The notes below the pieces were generated by a model. That model had not been told where the DNA came from. It made no database searches and was given only the letters and a program-made list of their open reading frames with translations. The position numbers and the translations under genes were made by a program. DNA of 41,774 bases from JBGSYJ01 sp041748075 (lineage in GTDB: Bacteria; Acidobacteriota; Thermoanaerobaculia; Gp7-AA8), in assembly GCA_041748075.1 (NCBI GenBank), contig JBGTDX010000023.1, positions 1-41,774 of the forward strand. The letters are read 5' to 3'. Shown here one piece after another: positions 34,709-41,774 of the stretch. Each line of letters begins with the position of its first letter. The stretch's first letter is position 1.

Positions 34709-35164
34709 CTAACGATTGTTCTCCCGCTCATTCGCCTGCCTCGTCACCGAAAGCATGTGACGGCGATAGCGGCGCTCGCTGAAACTGCGCTCCACACCAT
34801 CGAGCGGGGAGGGGGCGGTCCTGGCGGTCGCGGGAAACGAGACTCCTAGCATGTAGAACGGGTCGATCGTCTGGAGTGCGGCGGCTGACCCGTAGGCGCC
34901 GTCGTTCGTCGCTCCATCCATGAGTGGCACCCACCGGAAGACCCAGCCGAAACGCTCATAGGCGAGGCCGGGGAGCTCCGGGGTGGTGCTCGTTTGTCCG
35001 GCATCGCGGAAGATGAACCGAAGCGCAGGCTTCGAGTAGTCGGGGACGGGTGTCGGTGTCGGACTGGCAGCAGGCTGGGGCGTGGCTTCAGGTTCGGTCT
35101 CCTGTGCGCCCGATACCGCAGCGAACAGGGCGATGGTCACCGCCAGCAGCAGCGTTCGTATCAT
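34709..35164 (-). CDS. Small secreted or periplasmic protein of unknown function
   Basis: Predicted 151 residues. A signal peptide spans about 1-20 (cleavage likely after SGA, before QETEPE). A Pro/Thr/Ala-rich linker at about 22-45 precedes a compact part rich in aromatic residues (YERFGWVFRWVPL near 69-81). The C-terminus is basic. The start is strong: ATG 35164 with GAGGAG 5 nt upstream. It lies between, and converges with, the beta-helix gene (24-nt gap) and follows the lysine aminotransferase gene on the same strand by 50 nt. No family recognised. Confidence 0.75.
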   Translation of the reverse strand: MIRTLLLAVTIALFAAVSGAQETEPEATPQPAASPTPTPVPDYSKPALRFIFRDAGQTSTTPELPGLAYERFGWVFRWVPLMDGATNDGAYGSAAALQTIDPFYMLGVSFPATARTAPSPLDGVERSFSERRYRRHMLSVTRQANERENNR

Positions 35165-35214
35165 CCGCTCCTCCTCAGTACGGTTTTCGACGCAAGAGAC
35201 GGGCCGGAAGTTCC

Positions 35215-36570
35215 TCAGCTGACTTTCGCCAGGGCTTTTTCCATCCGGGCGATTGCCTCATGGGCCTCTTCCATCGAGAGGTTGAGCGCTGGACGGAAGC
35301 GGATCGACTGGTGTCCTGACGACAGAACGAACAGGTCGTGTTTCCCCATCGCTTCGATGGCCTGGTCGCGCGCTTCTCCGCTGGGGAGATCGAAGGCAGC
35401 CATGAGTCCACGGCCGCGCACGTTGCTGACCATGTCCGGGCGTTGCTCGGCGAACCGCTCGAGCTCTCCGACGAAGAAGCTGCCGACGGTCGCCGCGTTG
35501 TCCACGAGATTTTCCTCCTGGATGATCTCGAAGTAGCGCTGCGACCGCACCATGTCGGTGAGATTGCCGCCCCAGGTCGAATTGATTCGCGAGGAGACGT
35601 TGAAAACGTTCTCGTCCATCTCGAGAATGCGCTCGTTCGATGCGAAGCCGCAGACCTGGGTCTTCTTTCCGAACGCGAAGATGTCAGGCTCAACGCCATA
35701 GTGCTCGAACGCCCACATTTTCCCGGTGAGTCCGACACCCGACTGGATCTCGTCGAAAATCAGGAGCATGTCGTTCTCGTCGCAGAGTTGCCTGACGGTC
35801 TTGAAAAACTCAGGCCGGAAGTGGTTGTCGCCGCCTTCGCCCTGAATCGGCTCCATGAGGAATGCGGCAATCTCGTCTTTCCTGTCGACGAGTGCCTGTT
35901 TGATCTGCTCGACGGCCATCTGCTCACGACGGGCGGCGTCCTCGAGACTCTCGTCTGTGAGAGGGAACCGGAGCTTGGGGTTATCGATGCGAGGCCAGTC
36001 GAACCTTGGAAAGTACTGGGTTTTCCGCGGATCGGCGGTGTTCGTCACGGAGAGCGTGTAGCCGGTGCGTCCGTGGAATGCCTCGCGAAGGTGCATGATC
36101 TGCATGCCGCGATCTTCCTTGTAGCCCTTCCTGAAGTTCTTCCTGACCTTCCAGTCGAAGGCCGCTTTCATGGCATTTTCGACGGCTACCGCGCCTCCCT
36201 CGACGAAGAACATGTGCTTGTTGAAGGGATGAGGAATGGCCACTCGCGAGAAGGTTTCGACGAACTCCGCCATCTGGGTCGTGTAGATGTCCGAGTTTGC
36301 CGGCTTGTTCAATGCCGCCGTGGCGATCTTCTCCCGGAACTCCGGATTGTCGAGTCTCGGATGGTTGTAGCCGATCGGGCAGGAGGCGAAGTTCGAAAAG
36401 AAATCGAGGAGCTTCCGCCCCTTACGGGCATCGAATACCCAGGAGCCTTTCGACTTTTCGAGGTCCATGACAATGTCGTAGCCGTCGGCCAGCATGTGCT
36501 GTGACAGAACATTGTGAACATCGGAGGGCTGAATGTGGACCTTCTGATCTCGGACGAAAGAAACGGGCAT
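35215..36570 (-). CDS. lat: L-lysine 6-transaminase
   Basis: Predicted 451 residues, matching the LAT family (TIGR03251, e.g. Rv3290c). The class III aminotransferase fold shows the PLP lysine Lys302 in FAFGKKTQ, Asp273 in FDEIQSGVGLTG, and the LAT-specific EPIQGEGGDNH near 240-250. It converts L-lysine and 2-oxoglutarate to a semialdehyde (piperideine carboxylate) and glutamate, the first step of lysine degradation to 2-aminoadipate. ATG 36570 has GAGGTGA 4 nt upstream, a strong site. Partner dehydrogenase genes are not in the window. Confidence 0.93.
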   Translation of the reverse strand: MPVSFVRDQKVHIQPSDVHNVLSQHMLADGYDIVMDLEKSKGSWVFDARKGRKLLDFFSNFASCPIGYNHPRLDNPEFREKIATAALNKPANSDIYTTQMAEFVETFSRVAIPHPFNKHMFFVEGGAVAVENAMKAAFDWKVRKNFRKGYKEDRGMQIMHLREAFHGRTGYTLSVTNTADPRKTQYFPRFDWPRIDNPKLRFPLTDESLEDAARREQMAVEQIKQALVDRKDEIAAFLMEPIQGEGGDNHFRPEFFKTVRQLCDENDMLLIFDEIQSGVGLTGKMWAFEHYGVEPDIFAFGKKTQVCGFASNERILEMDENVFNVSSRINSTWGGNLTDMVRSQRYFEIIQEENLVDNAATVGSFFVGELERFAEQRPDMVSNVRGRGLMAAFDLPSGEARDQAIEAMGKHDLFVLSSGHQSIRFRPALNLSMEEAHEAIARMEKALAKVS

Positions 36571-37045
36571 GAATCACCTCGAGTGAATGTTGGCGGATTT
36601 GCAGAGCAGGGCGAAGGCAGTTTTAACCGCAGGCTCAGGGCTGCGTCCGGCTCTACCGTGAGATTATAGCCGTCCGGGCGCTGAAACAGAACCCCCGGGG
36701 GAAGAGCAGGGCTTGCCATTCTGAGCGTAGCGAAGGATCCCCCTTGGGGTAAGTTCTGAGTTCTGAGCTCTGAGTTCTGAGTTCTGAGTTCTGAGTTCTG
36801 AGTGGGGCCCCCTACTGTGTACTGTCTACTGTGTACTGTCTGCTTCCCCAAGGATGAAGATTTTTCAGGCATCGCCTCGAGGCAGGGGATCCTTCGCTTC
36901 GCTCAGGATGACCGGAGCTTCACGTCTCGGCCGAATCGTCCCGGCTGCGGTTGCCCGCAGCAGATTGTCACCGGTCATGGTTTAGAATTCGCAGTTTGCC
37001 GTTGTTTTCAGGACGGCTTCATCACCATCAAGGAGAATCTTCAAC
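36571..37045. other. 475-bp divergent intergenic region, largely made of repeats
   Basis: Most of 36712-36912 is the composite repeat element described separately. The remaining 130 nt before the thiolase gene include its ribosome site AAGGAG (about 37030). Promoters for the two divergent genes must lie in the unique flanks at 36571-36711 and 36913-37030; I could not assign them. Confidence 0.6.
36712..36912. repeat. Dispersed hairpin repeat (family A), copy 4, carrying a heptamer array and a decamer repeat in its loop
   Basis: The left arm 36712-36743 (imperfect) and right arm 36885-36912 flank about 140 bp. Inside are seven perfect or near-perfect GTTCTGA units (36753-36801) and repeats of ACTGTCTACTGTGT at about 36814-36841. 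The hairpin family and the heptamer family are thus nested here. Confidence 0.8.
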
Positions 37046-38221
37046 ATGAAAGACATCGTCATCCTCGGTGGCGCTCGCACGCCCATCGGGTCGTTTCAGG
37101 GCGCGCTTTCTGCGCTGCAGGCGCCGAAGCTTGGCTCTGTTGCGATTCAGGGCGCGCTGAAGACCGCCGGAGTTTCGGCCGACCAGATTCAGAACGTTTT
37201 GATGGGTAACGTCCTGCAGGGAGGAGTCGGTCAGGCTCCTGCGCGGCAGGCGGCGATTGCCGCCGGTATTCCCGTCAGCGCAGGTGCCGTCACGGTCAAC
37301 AAGGTCTGCGGATCGGGTCTGCAGTCGGTAATGTTCGCGGCAAACGACATCCGGTCGGGAGACTACGACGTAGCCGTTGCCGGGGGCATGGAGTCGATGT
37401 CGAACGCCCCGTACATCATGCCTCAGGCGCGAGTTGGGTTCCGGATGGGCAACAACAAAGTCGTCGACCTGATGATCCACGATGGACTCTGGGATCCATA
37501 TGGCGACAAGCACATGGGGAACTGCGCGGAATCCTGCGTGGCCAGGTACAGCTTCAGCCGTGAGGAGCAGGATGCCTTCGCGCTCGAGTCTTACAAGCGA
37601 GCTCAACATGCGGTTCAAAGCGGCAAGTTCAAGAAAGAAATCGCGGTTGTAGATATCGAGGGGAAGAAGGGCAAGTCCGTGATCGTCGATGATGAAGAGG
37701 CCTTCGCCGCTCCCCTCGAGAAGATGGCGTCACTCCGTCCGGCGTTCCAGAAGGATGGCAGCGTGACGGCGGCGAACTCCTCCAAGATCAGCGACGGCGC
37801 CGCCGCTCTGGTCGTTTCATCCGCCGAGTTTGCGCAGCAGAACGGTCTGTCGCCGCTCGCGCGCATCGTGGCCCACAGCACACATTCGCAGGAGCCGGAG
37901 TGGTTTACCACAGCACCCGCTGGCGCGATCTCAAACGTGCTGAAGAGGGCAGGGCTGTCGGTCGGTGACATCGATCTGTTCGAGGTGAACGAAGCGTTTG
38001 CAGCGGTCGCTCTGGCCACGATGAAGGACGCGGGAATTCCGGCGGACAAGCTCAACGTGAACGGGGGGGCCGTCGCTCTGGGCCATCCGATCGGCGCGAG
38101 CGGTGCGCGCATTCTCGTCACACTCCTGTACGCGCTGAAGGAGCGGGGTCTGAAGCGGGGACTCGCCTCGATCTGCAACGGAGGCGGCGAAGCGACCGCG
38201 ATCATCGTCGAGCTGGCTTGA
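37046..38221 (+). CDS. Acetyl-CoA C-acetyltransferase (thiolase)
   Basis: Predicted 391 residues, normal. Biosynthetic-type thiolase motifs: nucleophile Cys88 in NKVCGSGLQS, NEAFAAVAL near 315, GHPIGASGAR near 348, and the C-terminal Cys in CNGGGEA near 380. It condenses or cleaves acetoacetyl-CoA. ATG 37046 has AAGGAG 10 nt upstream. The two CoA-transferase subunit genes follow at 13 nt and 52 nt, so the operon would interconvert acetoacetate, acetoacetyl-CoA and acetyl-CoA. Confidence 0.95.
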   Translation: MKDIVILGGARTPIGSFQGALSALQAPKLGSVAIQGALKTAGVSADQIQNVLMGNVLQGGVGQAPARQAAIAAGIPVSAGAVTVNKVCGSGLQSVMFAANDIRSGDYDVAVAGGMESMSNAPYIMPQARVGFRMGNNKVVDLMIHDGLWDPYGDKHMGNCAESCVARYSFSREEQDAFALESYKRAQHAVQSGKFKKEIAVVDIEGKKGKSVIVDDEEAFAAPLEKMASLRPAFQKDGSVTAANSSKISDGAAALVVSSAEFAQQNGLSPLARIVAHSTHSQEPEWFTTAPAGAISNVLKRAGLSVGDIDLFEVNEAFAAVALATMKDAGIPADKLNVNGGAVALGHPIGASGARILVTLLYALKERGLKRGLASICNGGGEATAIIVELA

Positions 38222-38234
38222 GAGGAGCACATAC

Positions 38235-38930
38235 GTGATCAACAAAGTAGTCGCCTCAGCCGATGAAGCACTCGATGGCATCCGCGACGGGATGACACTC
38301 GTCGTCGGAGGCTTCGGTCTCTGCGGTATCCCCGAAAATCTCATCGCAGCTCTGGTGCGCACGAACGCAAAGCAGTTGATCTGCGTATCCAACAATGCCG
38401 GAGTCGATGACTGGGGCCTCGGGCTCCTGCTCCAGACGCGGCAGATCCGCAAGATGGTTTCGTCATACGTGGGCGAGAACGCCGAATTCGAGAGGCAGTT
38501 CCTTTCCGGAGAGCTGGAAGTCGAGTTCGTGCCGCAGGGGACGTTGGCGGAACGGATGCGGGCCGGCGGCGCTGGCATTCCGGCCTTCTACACGCCCGCA
38601 GGCTACGGGACGGTCGTGGCGGAAGGCAAAGACACTCGCGAGTTCGACGGGAAGCATTACGTCATGGAGCGGGGAATCGTCGGCGACTTCTCCCTCGTCG
38701 CAGCGTGGAAGGGTGATCGCCTCGGCAATCTCGTCTATCGCATGACTGCGCGCAATTTCAATCCGATGGCGGCTACCGCTGGCAAAGTCTGCGTTGCCGA
38801 AGTCGAAGAGCTCGTCGAGGTAGGGGAGCTCGATCCCGATCACGTGCACACGCCGGGCATCTTCGTGCACCGCGTCGTCGTCGCTCCCCGTGAGAAGCGG
38901 ATCGAACAGAAGACCGTGACGAAATCATGA
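38235..38930 (+). CDS. scoA: Succinyl-CoA:3-ketoacid CoA transferase (SCOT) subunit A
   Basis: Predicted 231 residues. Family I CoA-transferase alpha motifs: MTLVVGGFGLCGIPENLI near 20-37 and SNNAGVDDWGLGLLL near 56-70, then the EFVPQGTLAERMRAGGAGIP block near 96-115. It forms an A2B2-type enzyme with the next gene and moves CoA from succinyl-CoA to acetoacetate. The start is GTG 38235 with GAGGAG about 8 nt upstream. A 52-nt spacer with repeats separates it from subunit B. Confidence 0.93.
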   Translation: MINKVVASADEALDGIRDGMTLVVGGFGLCGIPENLIAALVRTNAKQLICVSNNAGVDDWGLGLLLQTRQIRKMVSSYVGENAEFERQFLSGELEVEFVPQGTLAERMRAGGAGIPAFYTPAGYGTVVAEGKDTREFDGKHYVMERGIVGDFSLVAAWKGDRLGNLVYRMTARNFNPMAATAGKVCVAEVEELVEVGELDPDHVHTPGIFVHRVVVAPREKRIEQKTVTKS

Positions 38931-38936
38931 GCCTCA

Positions 38937-38968
38937 TTCTGAATTCTGAATTCGCAATTCTGAATTCT
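38937..38968. repeat. Short tandem repeat (TTCTGAA / AATTCTG) inside the scoA-scoB spacer
   Basis: Four units related to the GTTCTGA heptamer occupy 38937-38968, between the scoA stop and the scoB ribosome site (AGGAG, about 38974). The array therefore lies inside an operon that is presumably transcribed through. Confidence 0.75.
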
Positions 38969-38982
38969 CCGCAGGAGCCGAC

Positions 38983-39639
38983 ATGCCGCTGAATCGTGAA
39001 CAGATCGTCCGCCGTGCCGCAACGGAGCTGCGCGATGGTTACTACGTCAACCTCGGGATCGGAATGCCGACGCTGGTCGCGAACAACATTCCGCCAGGGA
39101 TGGATGTCATCCTGCAGTCGGAGAACGGAATCCTCGGACTCGGGCCGTTTCCAACGGAGGATCAGGTCGATCCTGATCTCATCAATGCCGGAAAGCAGAC
39201 CGTCACGGTTCTTCCCGGCGCGTCGTACTTTTCATCGGCAGACTCGTTCTCGATGATTCGCGGCGGAAAGATCAATCTGTCGATCCTCGGCGCAATGCAG
39301 GTTTCCGAGCGCGGCGACATCGCGAACTGGATGGTTCCAGGCGCGATGGTCAAGGGCATGGGCGGCGCGATGGATCTCGTCGCCTCAGCTCAGCGCCTCA
39401 TCGTCACGATGGAACACGTCACGAAGAAGGGCGGTAAGAAGATCCTGAAGGATTGCGACCTGCCGCTCACCGGGGTCGCCTGCGTGAACCGGATTATCAC
39501 CGACTATTGCGTGATCGACGTAACCCCGCGCGGACTGCAACTCGTGGAGCTCGCGCCGGGAGTCACGGCGGAACAAGTGCAGGAGATGACCGAGCCGGAG
39601 CTGATCATCGAGGGCGAGATCCCGGAAATCGCAGTGTAG
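38983..39639 (+). CDS. scoB: Succinyl-CoA:3-ketoacid CoA transferase (SCOT) subunit B
   Basis: Predicted 218 residues. The catalytic Glu47 lies in the SENGILGLGP motif, preceded by VNLGIGMPTLVANNIP near 22-37; later GAMQVSERGDIANW near 103-116 and GMGGAMDLV near 124-132 are standard family I beta-subunit motifs. ATG 38983 is preceded by AGGAG with 5-nt spacing. Last gene of the thiolase-SCOT operon; it converges with lspA over 264 nt of repeat sequence. Confidence 0.94.
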   Translation: MPLNREQIVRRAATELRDGYYVNLGIGMPTLVANNIPPGMDVILQSENGILGLGPFPTEDQVDPDLINAGKQTVTVLPGASYFSSADSFSMIRGGKINLSILGAMQVSERGDIANWMVPGAMVKGMGGAMDLVASAQRLIVTMEHVTKKGGKKILKDCDLPLTGVACVNRIITDYCVIDVTPRGLQLVELAPGVTAEQVQEMTEPELIIEGEIPEIAV

Positions 39640-39663
39640 GAACGTGGCCGCGCAGGTTGTTTT

Positions 39664-39693
39664 CCCCTCTCCCCGTGTGAACGGGGAGAGGGG
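39664..39693. terminator. Perfect 13-bp hairpin between convergent scoB and lspA
   Basis: CCCCTCTCCCCGT (39664-39676) and its exact complement (39681-39693) flank a 4-nt GTGA loop. It lies 25 nt after the scoB stop. No T run follows on either strand, so it is a hairpin that may help end transcription or protect the 3' end, rather than a classical intrinsic terminator. Similar arms recur at 39826-39853. Confidence 0.45.
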
Positions 39694-39760
39694 TCAGGGG
39701 AGAGGGGCCGCGCAGGCAATTCGAATGCGGCCGACTGGCAGGAGAATCGGCAAGCCCACA

Positions 39761-39853
39761 ACGCCCCTCACCCGGCGCGCGACGCTCTCGGAAGTCCTGA
39801 ACGTCTGCGTGGATTCCGCGCGCCACCCTCTCCCCGACTTCGCGGGGAGAGGG
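39761..39853. repeat. Dispersed repeat (family C) with GGGGAGAGG hairpin
   Basis: Positions 39761-39781 are identical to 25331-25351. The 3' part folds as CCCTCTCCCCG (39826-39836) with CGGGGAGAGGG (39843-39853). This is a third repeat family, distinct from the hairpin family A and the heptamers. Confidence 0.7.
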
Positions 39854-39903
39854 AGAGCACGACGGCGGTTCGGGGTGCTGAAGACTCAAAGGCGCTCTTC
39901 ACC

Positions 39904-40413
39904 CTACGCGCGGAGCTCCGACTTCGCGGCTTCTTTCGGCTTGCGCCACATGTCGATGAAGAGCAGGACCATGCCGATGCAGATCGCGGAATCGGCGACG
40001 TTGAATGCGGGCCAGTGGTGCTCGCGTCCGCCGATGGTCACGTAGACGTCGAGGAAATCGACGACCGAGCCCCAGCGGAAACGGTCGATGAGATTTCCGA
40101 TCGCTCCGCCAAGAATGAGATGCAGACCGACCTGCAGCAGCCTGTCTTCGATCTGTGTCTTCAGCGAGTAAATGACGACGATGAAGAAGACGATGATCGC
40201 GCCACCATTGAGTATGAGGGGGACCAGTGGCGAGTCGCTTCCCGCACCTATGCCGAATGCGGCGCCGGTATTGCGCACGTGAACGATCTGAAAGAAGTTC
40301 TCGATCACGGGGATGGCTGAGTGAAGGCGCACCTTCTGGATGATCAGGAGCTTGGTATACGCATCGAGGCCGATGACCACAAGCGCAAGGATGACGTAGG
40401 GGAGCCGCTTCAA
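39904..40413 (-). CDS. lspA: Lipoprotein signal peptidase (signal peptidase II)
   Basis: Predicted 169 residues, normal for LspA. Four transmembrane helices and the two catalytic aspartates are visible: Asp in GGAIGNLIDRFRWGSVVDF and Asp in FNVADSAICIG. The conserved RNTGAAFGIG precedes them. I chose the TTG at 40413, which overlaps the ispG stop as TTGA and has GGAG 7 nt upstream; it gives a start of MKRLPYVILAL. The longer reading to 40560 adds 49 non-homologous residues inside ispG. It cleaves prolipoproteins in the inner membrane. Confidence 0.93.
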   Translation of the reverse strand: MKRLPYVILALVVIGLDAYTKLLIIQKVRLHSAIPVIENFFQIVHVRNTGAAFGIGAGSDSPLVPLILNGGAIIVFFIVVIYSLKTQIEDRLLQVGLHLILGGAIGNLIDRFRWGSVVDFLDVYVTIGGREHHWPAFNVADSAICIGMVLLFIDMWRKPKEAAKSELRA

Positions 40414-41564
40414 GAGGCTGCTCCGGTGCCGGCGAGCTGACGCCTCTGGTCGATGAGCTTGTCGAGCTCGATGCGGAGGCGCCCCAGGATCTCGTCGTAG
40501 CGATAGTGTCCCAGTGACTCGGGGCCCTTTTTCAGATTCACAAAGCTCGGCGCGCACCACATGCCGAGGTCCGCGTCATCGGTTTCGCCGGGCCCGTTTA
40601 CGCGGCATCCCATCACTGCAATCGTGATGTCGTGTTCCTTCGCGTAGGCGGTCATGGTCCGCACGTCCTCTGCAAGATCGATGAACGCTTCGTTCTCGAC
40701 CCGGGAGCACGAAGGACAGCTGATGATGTTGAGGCCCGAATGGTCGAAGCGGGGAACGGAGCGAAACCGACCGGTGCTGATGTCGGTGAGAATCGAGCGG
40801 CCCACGGTGATCTCTTCACCCTTCCGCTCGAACGGAAGCGTGAGCGACACGCGGATCGTGTCGCCGATGCCGCGGCTGATGAGCTGCTCGAATGCAATTC
40901 TGGTCTTGATGATGCCATCCGGCGGCATTCCGGCCTCGGTCACCCCGAGGTGGAGTGGGACATCGGGGCGCATCTCGGAGAAGCGGATGTTGGCGTCGAT
41001 GACTTTGTTGGGATCGGAGTCCTTGAGAGAGACGCAGTACTGATCGAACCCGAGATCATCCATGATCGCGCAGTGATCGGCAGCGGACTCGATCATCGGC
41101 GAGATCGAATCGGACTTGTCGTACTTTGCGAGCTTTGCGGGATCGACCGAGCCGCAGTTTACGCCGATGCGCATCGCACAGCCATGCTCGCGGGCAAGGT
41201 CGACCAGGTATTGCACCTTCTCTTCGACCGGCTTGTCGCGCTCGATGTGGTAGAGGTGGCCGGGGTTGTAGCGCAGCTTCTGAACGAAGGGCGCGACTTT
41301 CTCTGCGAGCCGGTAGTTCTCCTGGAGGTCGATGGCGAGATTCGCCGTCGTGTGCGCCCGGATTTCCTCGAGAGCCGTGACGTCCTTCGGGTTGTCGATG
41401 GCGATCCGGATGACGTCGGCACCGGCGGCTTCCAGCAGTTCGACCTGCCGGATCGTAGCCGGGATGTCCTGGGTGCGTGTGGCCGTCATCGACTGGACGG
41501 CAATCGGGTTGTCTGCGCCGATGCGGATGGATCCGATCCGGATCTCGCGTGTTGGTCGTTTCAA
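40410..41564 (-). CDS. ispG: (E)-4-hydroxy-3-methylbut-2-enyl-diphosphate synthase
   Basis: Predicted 384 residues, normal for bacterial IspG. The TIM-barrel N-terminus reads NPIAVQSMTATRTQD near 18-32. The C-terminal half has the 4Fe-4S ligands in CPSCSRVE and MGCRVNGPGE with the final Glu ligand. It acts in the methylerythritol phosphate pathway to isoprenoid precursors. I chose TTG 41564 because GAGGAG lies 8 nt upstream and the N-terminus then matches the family; an ATG at 41636 would add 24 unrelated residues. It is translationally coupled to lspA. Confidence 0.94.
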   Translation of the reverse strand: MKRPTREIRIGSIRIGADNPIAVQSMTATRTQDIPATIRQVELLEAAGADVIRIAIDNPKDVTALEEIRAHTTANLAIDLQENYRLAEKVAPFVQKLRYNPGHLYHIERDKPVEEKVQYLVDLAREHGCAMRIGVNCGSVDPAKLAKYDKSDSISPMIESAADHCAIMDDLGFDQYCVSLKDSDPNKVIDANIRFSEMRPDVPLHLGVTEAGMPPDGIIKTRIAFEQLISRGIGDTIRVSLTLPFERKGEEITVGRSILTDISTGRFRSVPRFDHSGLNIISCPSCSRVENEAFIDLAEDVRTMTAYAKEHDITIAVMGCRVNGPGETDDADLGMWCAPSFVNLKKGPESLGHYRYDEILGRLRIELDKLIDQRRQLAGTGAAS

Positions 41565-41638
41565 AGGGTGAGACTCCTCTGTGCGGTTAACGATCGAAAC
41601 GGAGAAAGATTCCTGAGGGAAGGCTGCGAATGGCATCC

Positions 41639-41669
41639 CAACGTCATCCTTCGCTTCGCTCAGAGCTGT
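41639..41669. repeat. Partial dispersed hairpin repeat (family A), copy 5
   Basis: Positions 41643-41666 carry GTCATCCTTCGCTTCGCTCA, a recombined half-copy of the family arm, followed near 41720 by GTCATCCCGAGC, the start of another arm that is lost in the poly-G end. Confidence 0.6.
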
Positions 41670-41742
41670 GAAGAAGCGATTCGCGAGTAACCTTCCCTAT
41701 CCGGAGATCTGAAGGACTTGTCATCCCGAGCTTGGTCGGGTG

Positions 41743-41774
41743 GGGGGGGGGGGGGGGGGGGGGGTGGGGGGGGG
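41743..41774. other. Poly-G run at the contig end, likely artefact
   Basis: The last 32 bases are G apart from a single T at 41765. This is typical of no-signal G calls in two-colour sequencing extended by an assembler. It should not be treated as real sequence. Confidence 0.85.

Noticed and set aside
41743..41774. Real G-quadruplex or telomere-like end
   Set aside because: An almost pure G run at a contig end is best explained as a sequencing or assembly artefact.

Overview
The window reads as a high-GC, diderm (Gram-negative) bacterial chromosome fragment. LptD shows an outer membrane, and several proteins have Sec-type signal peptides. Housekeeping genes (ribF, lspA, ispG, lptD) alternate with surface-glycan genes. 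The intergenic spaces from about 17.3 kb to the right end carry three kinds of short dispersed repeat. Lysine 6-transaminase, SCOT plus thiolase, and a Pgl-type glycan locus would fit an Acidobacteriota-like lineage, but that is a low-confidence inference without phylogeny. Both ends are cut: the left end lies inside a glycosyltransferase gene, and the right end dissolves into a poly-G run that looks like a sequencing or assembly artefact.

Region 1 (1-14.8 kb, all on the minus strand) is the most unusual part. Transcription order is a NodU/CmcH-type carbamoyltransferase, carA, carB, a beta-propeller protein of the GINT1-N type, a two-GNAT fusion, a single-module NRPS, and a GT-C membrane glycosyltransferase that leaves the window. 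The NRPS has a formyltransferase domain at its front and a luciferase-like monooxygenase domain inserted inside its adenylation domain. Several junctions overlap by 1-11 nt, so this looks like one transcription unit. My reading is a glycan-decorating or glycoconjugate pathway. It would make its own carbamoyl phosphate, transfer carbamoyl to a sugar, activate, formylate and probably oxidise an amino acid on a carrier domain, and attach the acyl group through the GNAT protein. A nine-base G tract in the glycosyltransferase gene suggests possible phase variation. A perfect 16-bp palindrome lies 39 bp upstream of the first gene.

Region 2 (15.4-20 kb, plus strand) is a Pgl-like set: a monotopic phosphoglycosyl transferase, a DegT-family sugar aminotransferase, and a PglF/FlaA1-type UDP-sugar 4,6-dehydratase with an extra C-terminal tail of about 130 residues. 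Together they would make and load a UDP-4-amino-4,6-dideoxy-HexNAc sugar; no PglD acetyltransferase is visible.

Region 3 (20-27 kb) holds a hairpin-dense non-coding stretch, a secreted protein, a YfhO-type membrane protein, a SAM methyltransferase, a pseudopilin-like protein and a long-form RmlA nucleotidyltransferase. Region 4 (27-36.6 kb) has lptD, a membrane protein and ribF on the minus strand, then a fatty acid desaturase and a secreted beta-helix protein on plus, a small secreted protein and L-lysine 6-transaminase on minus. Region 5 (37-41.6 kb) has a thiolase-SCOT ketone-body/acetoacetate operon on plus, facing an ispG-lspA pair on minus. No rRNA, tRNA, CRISPR array or transposase was found.
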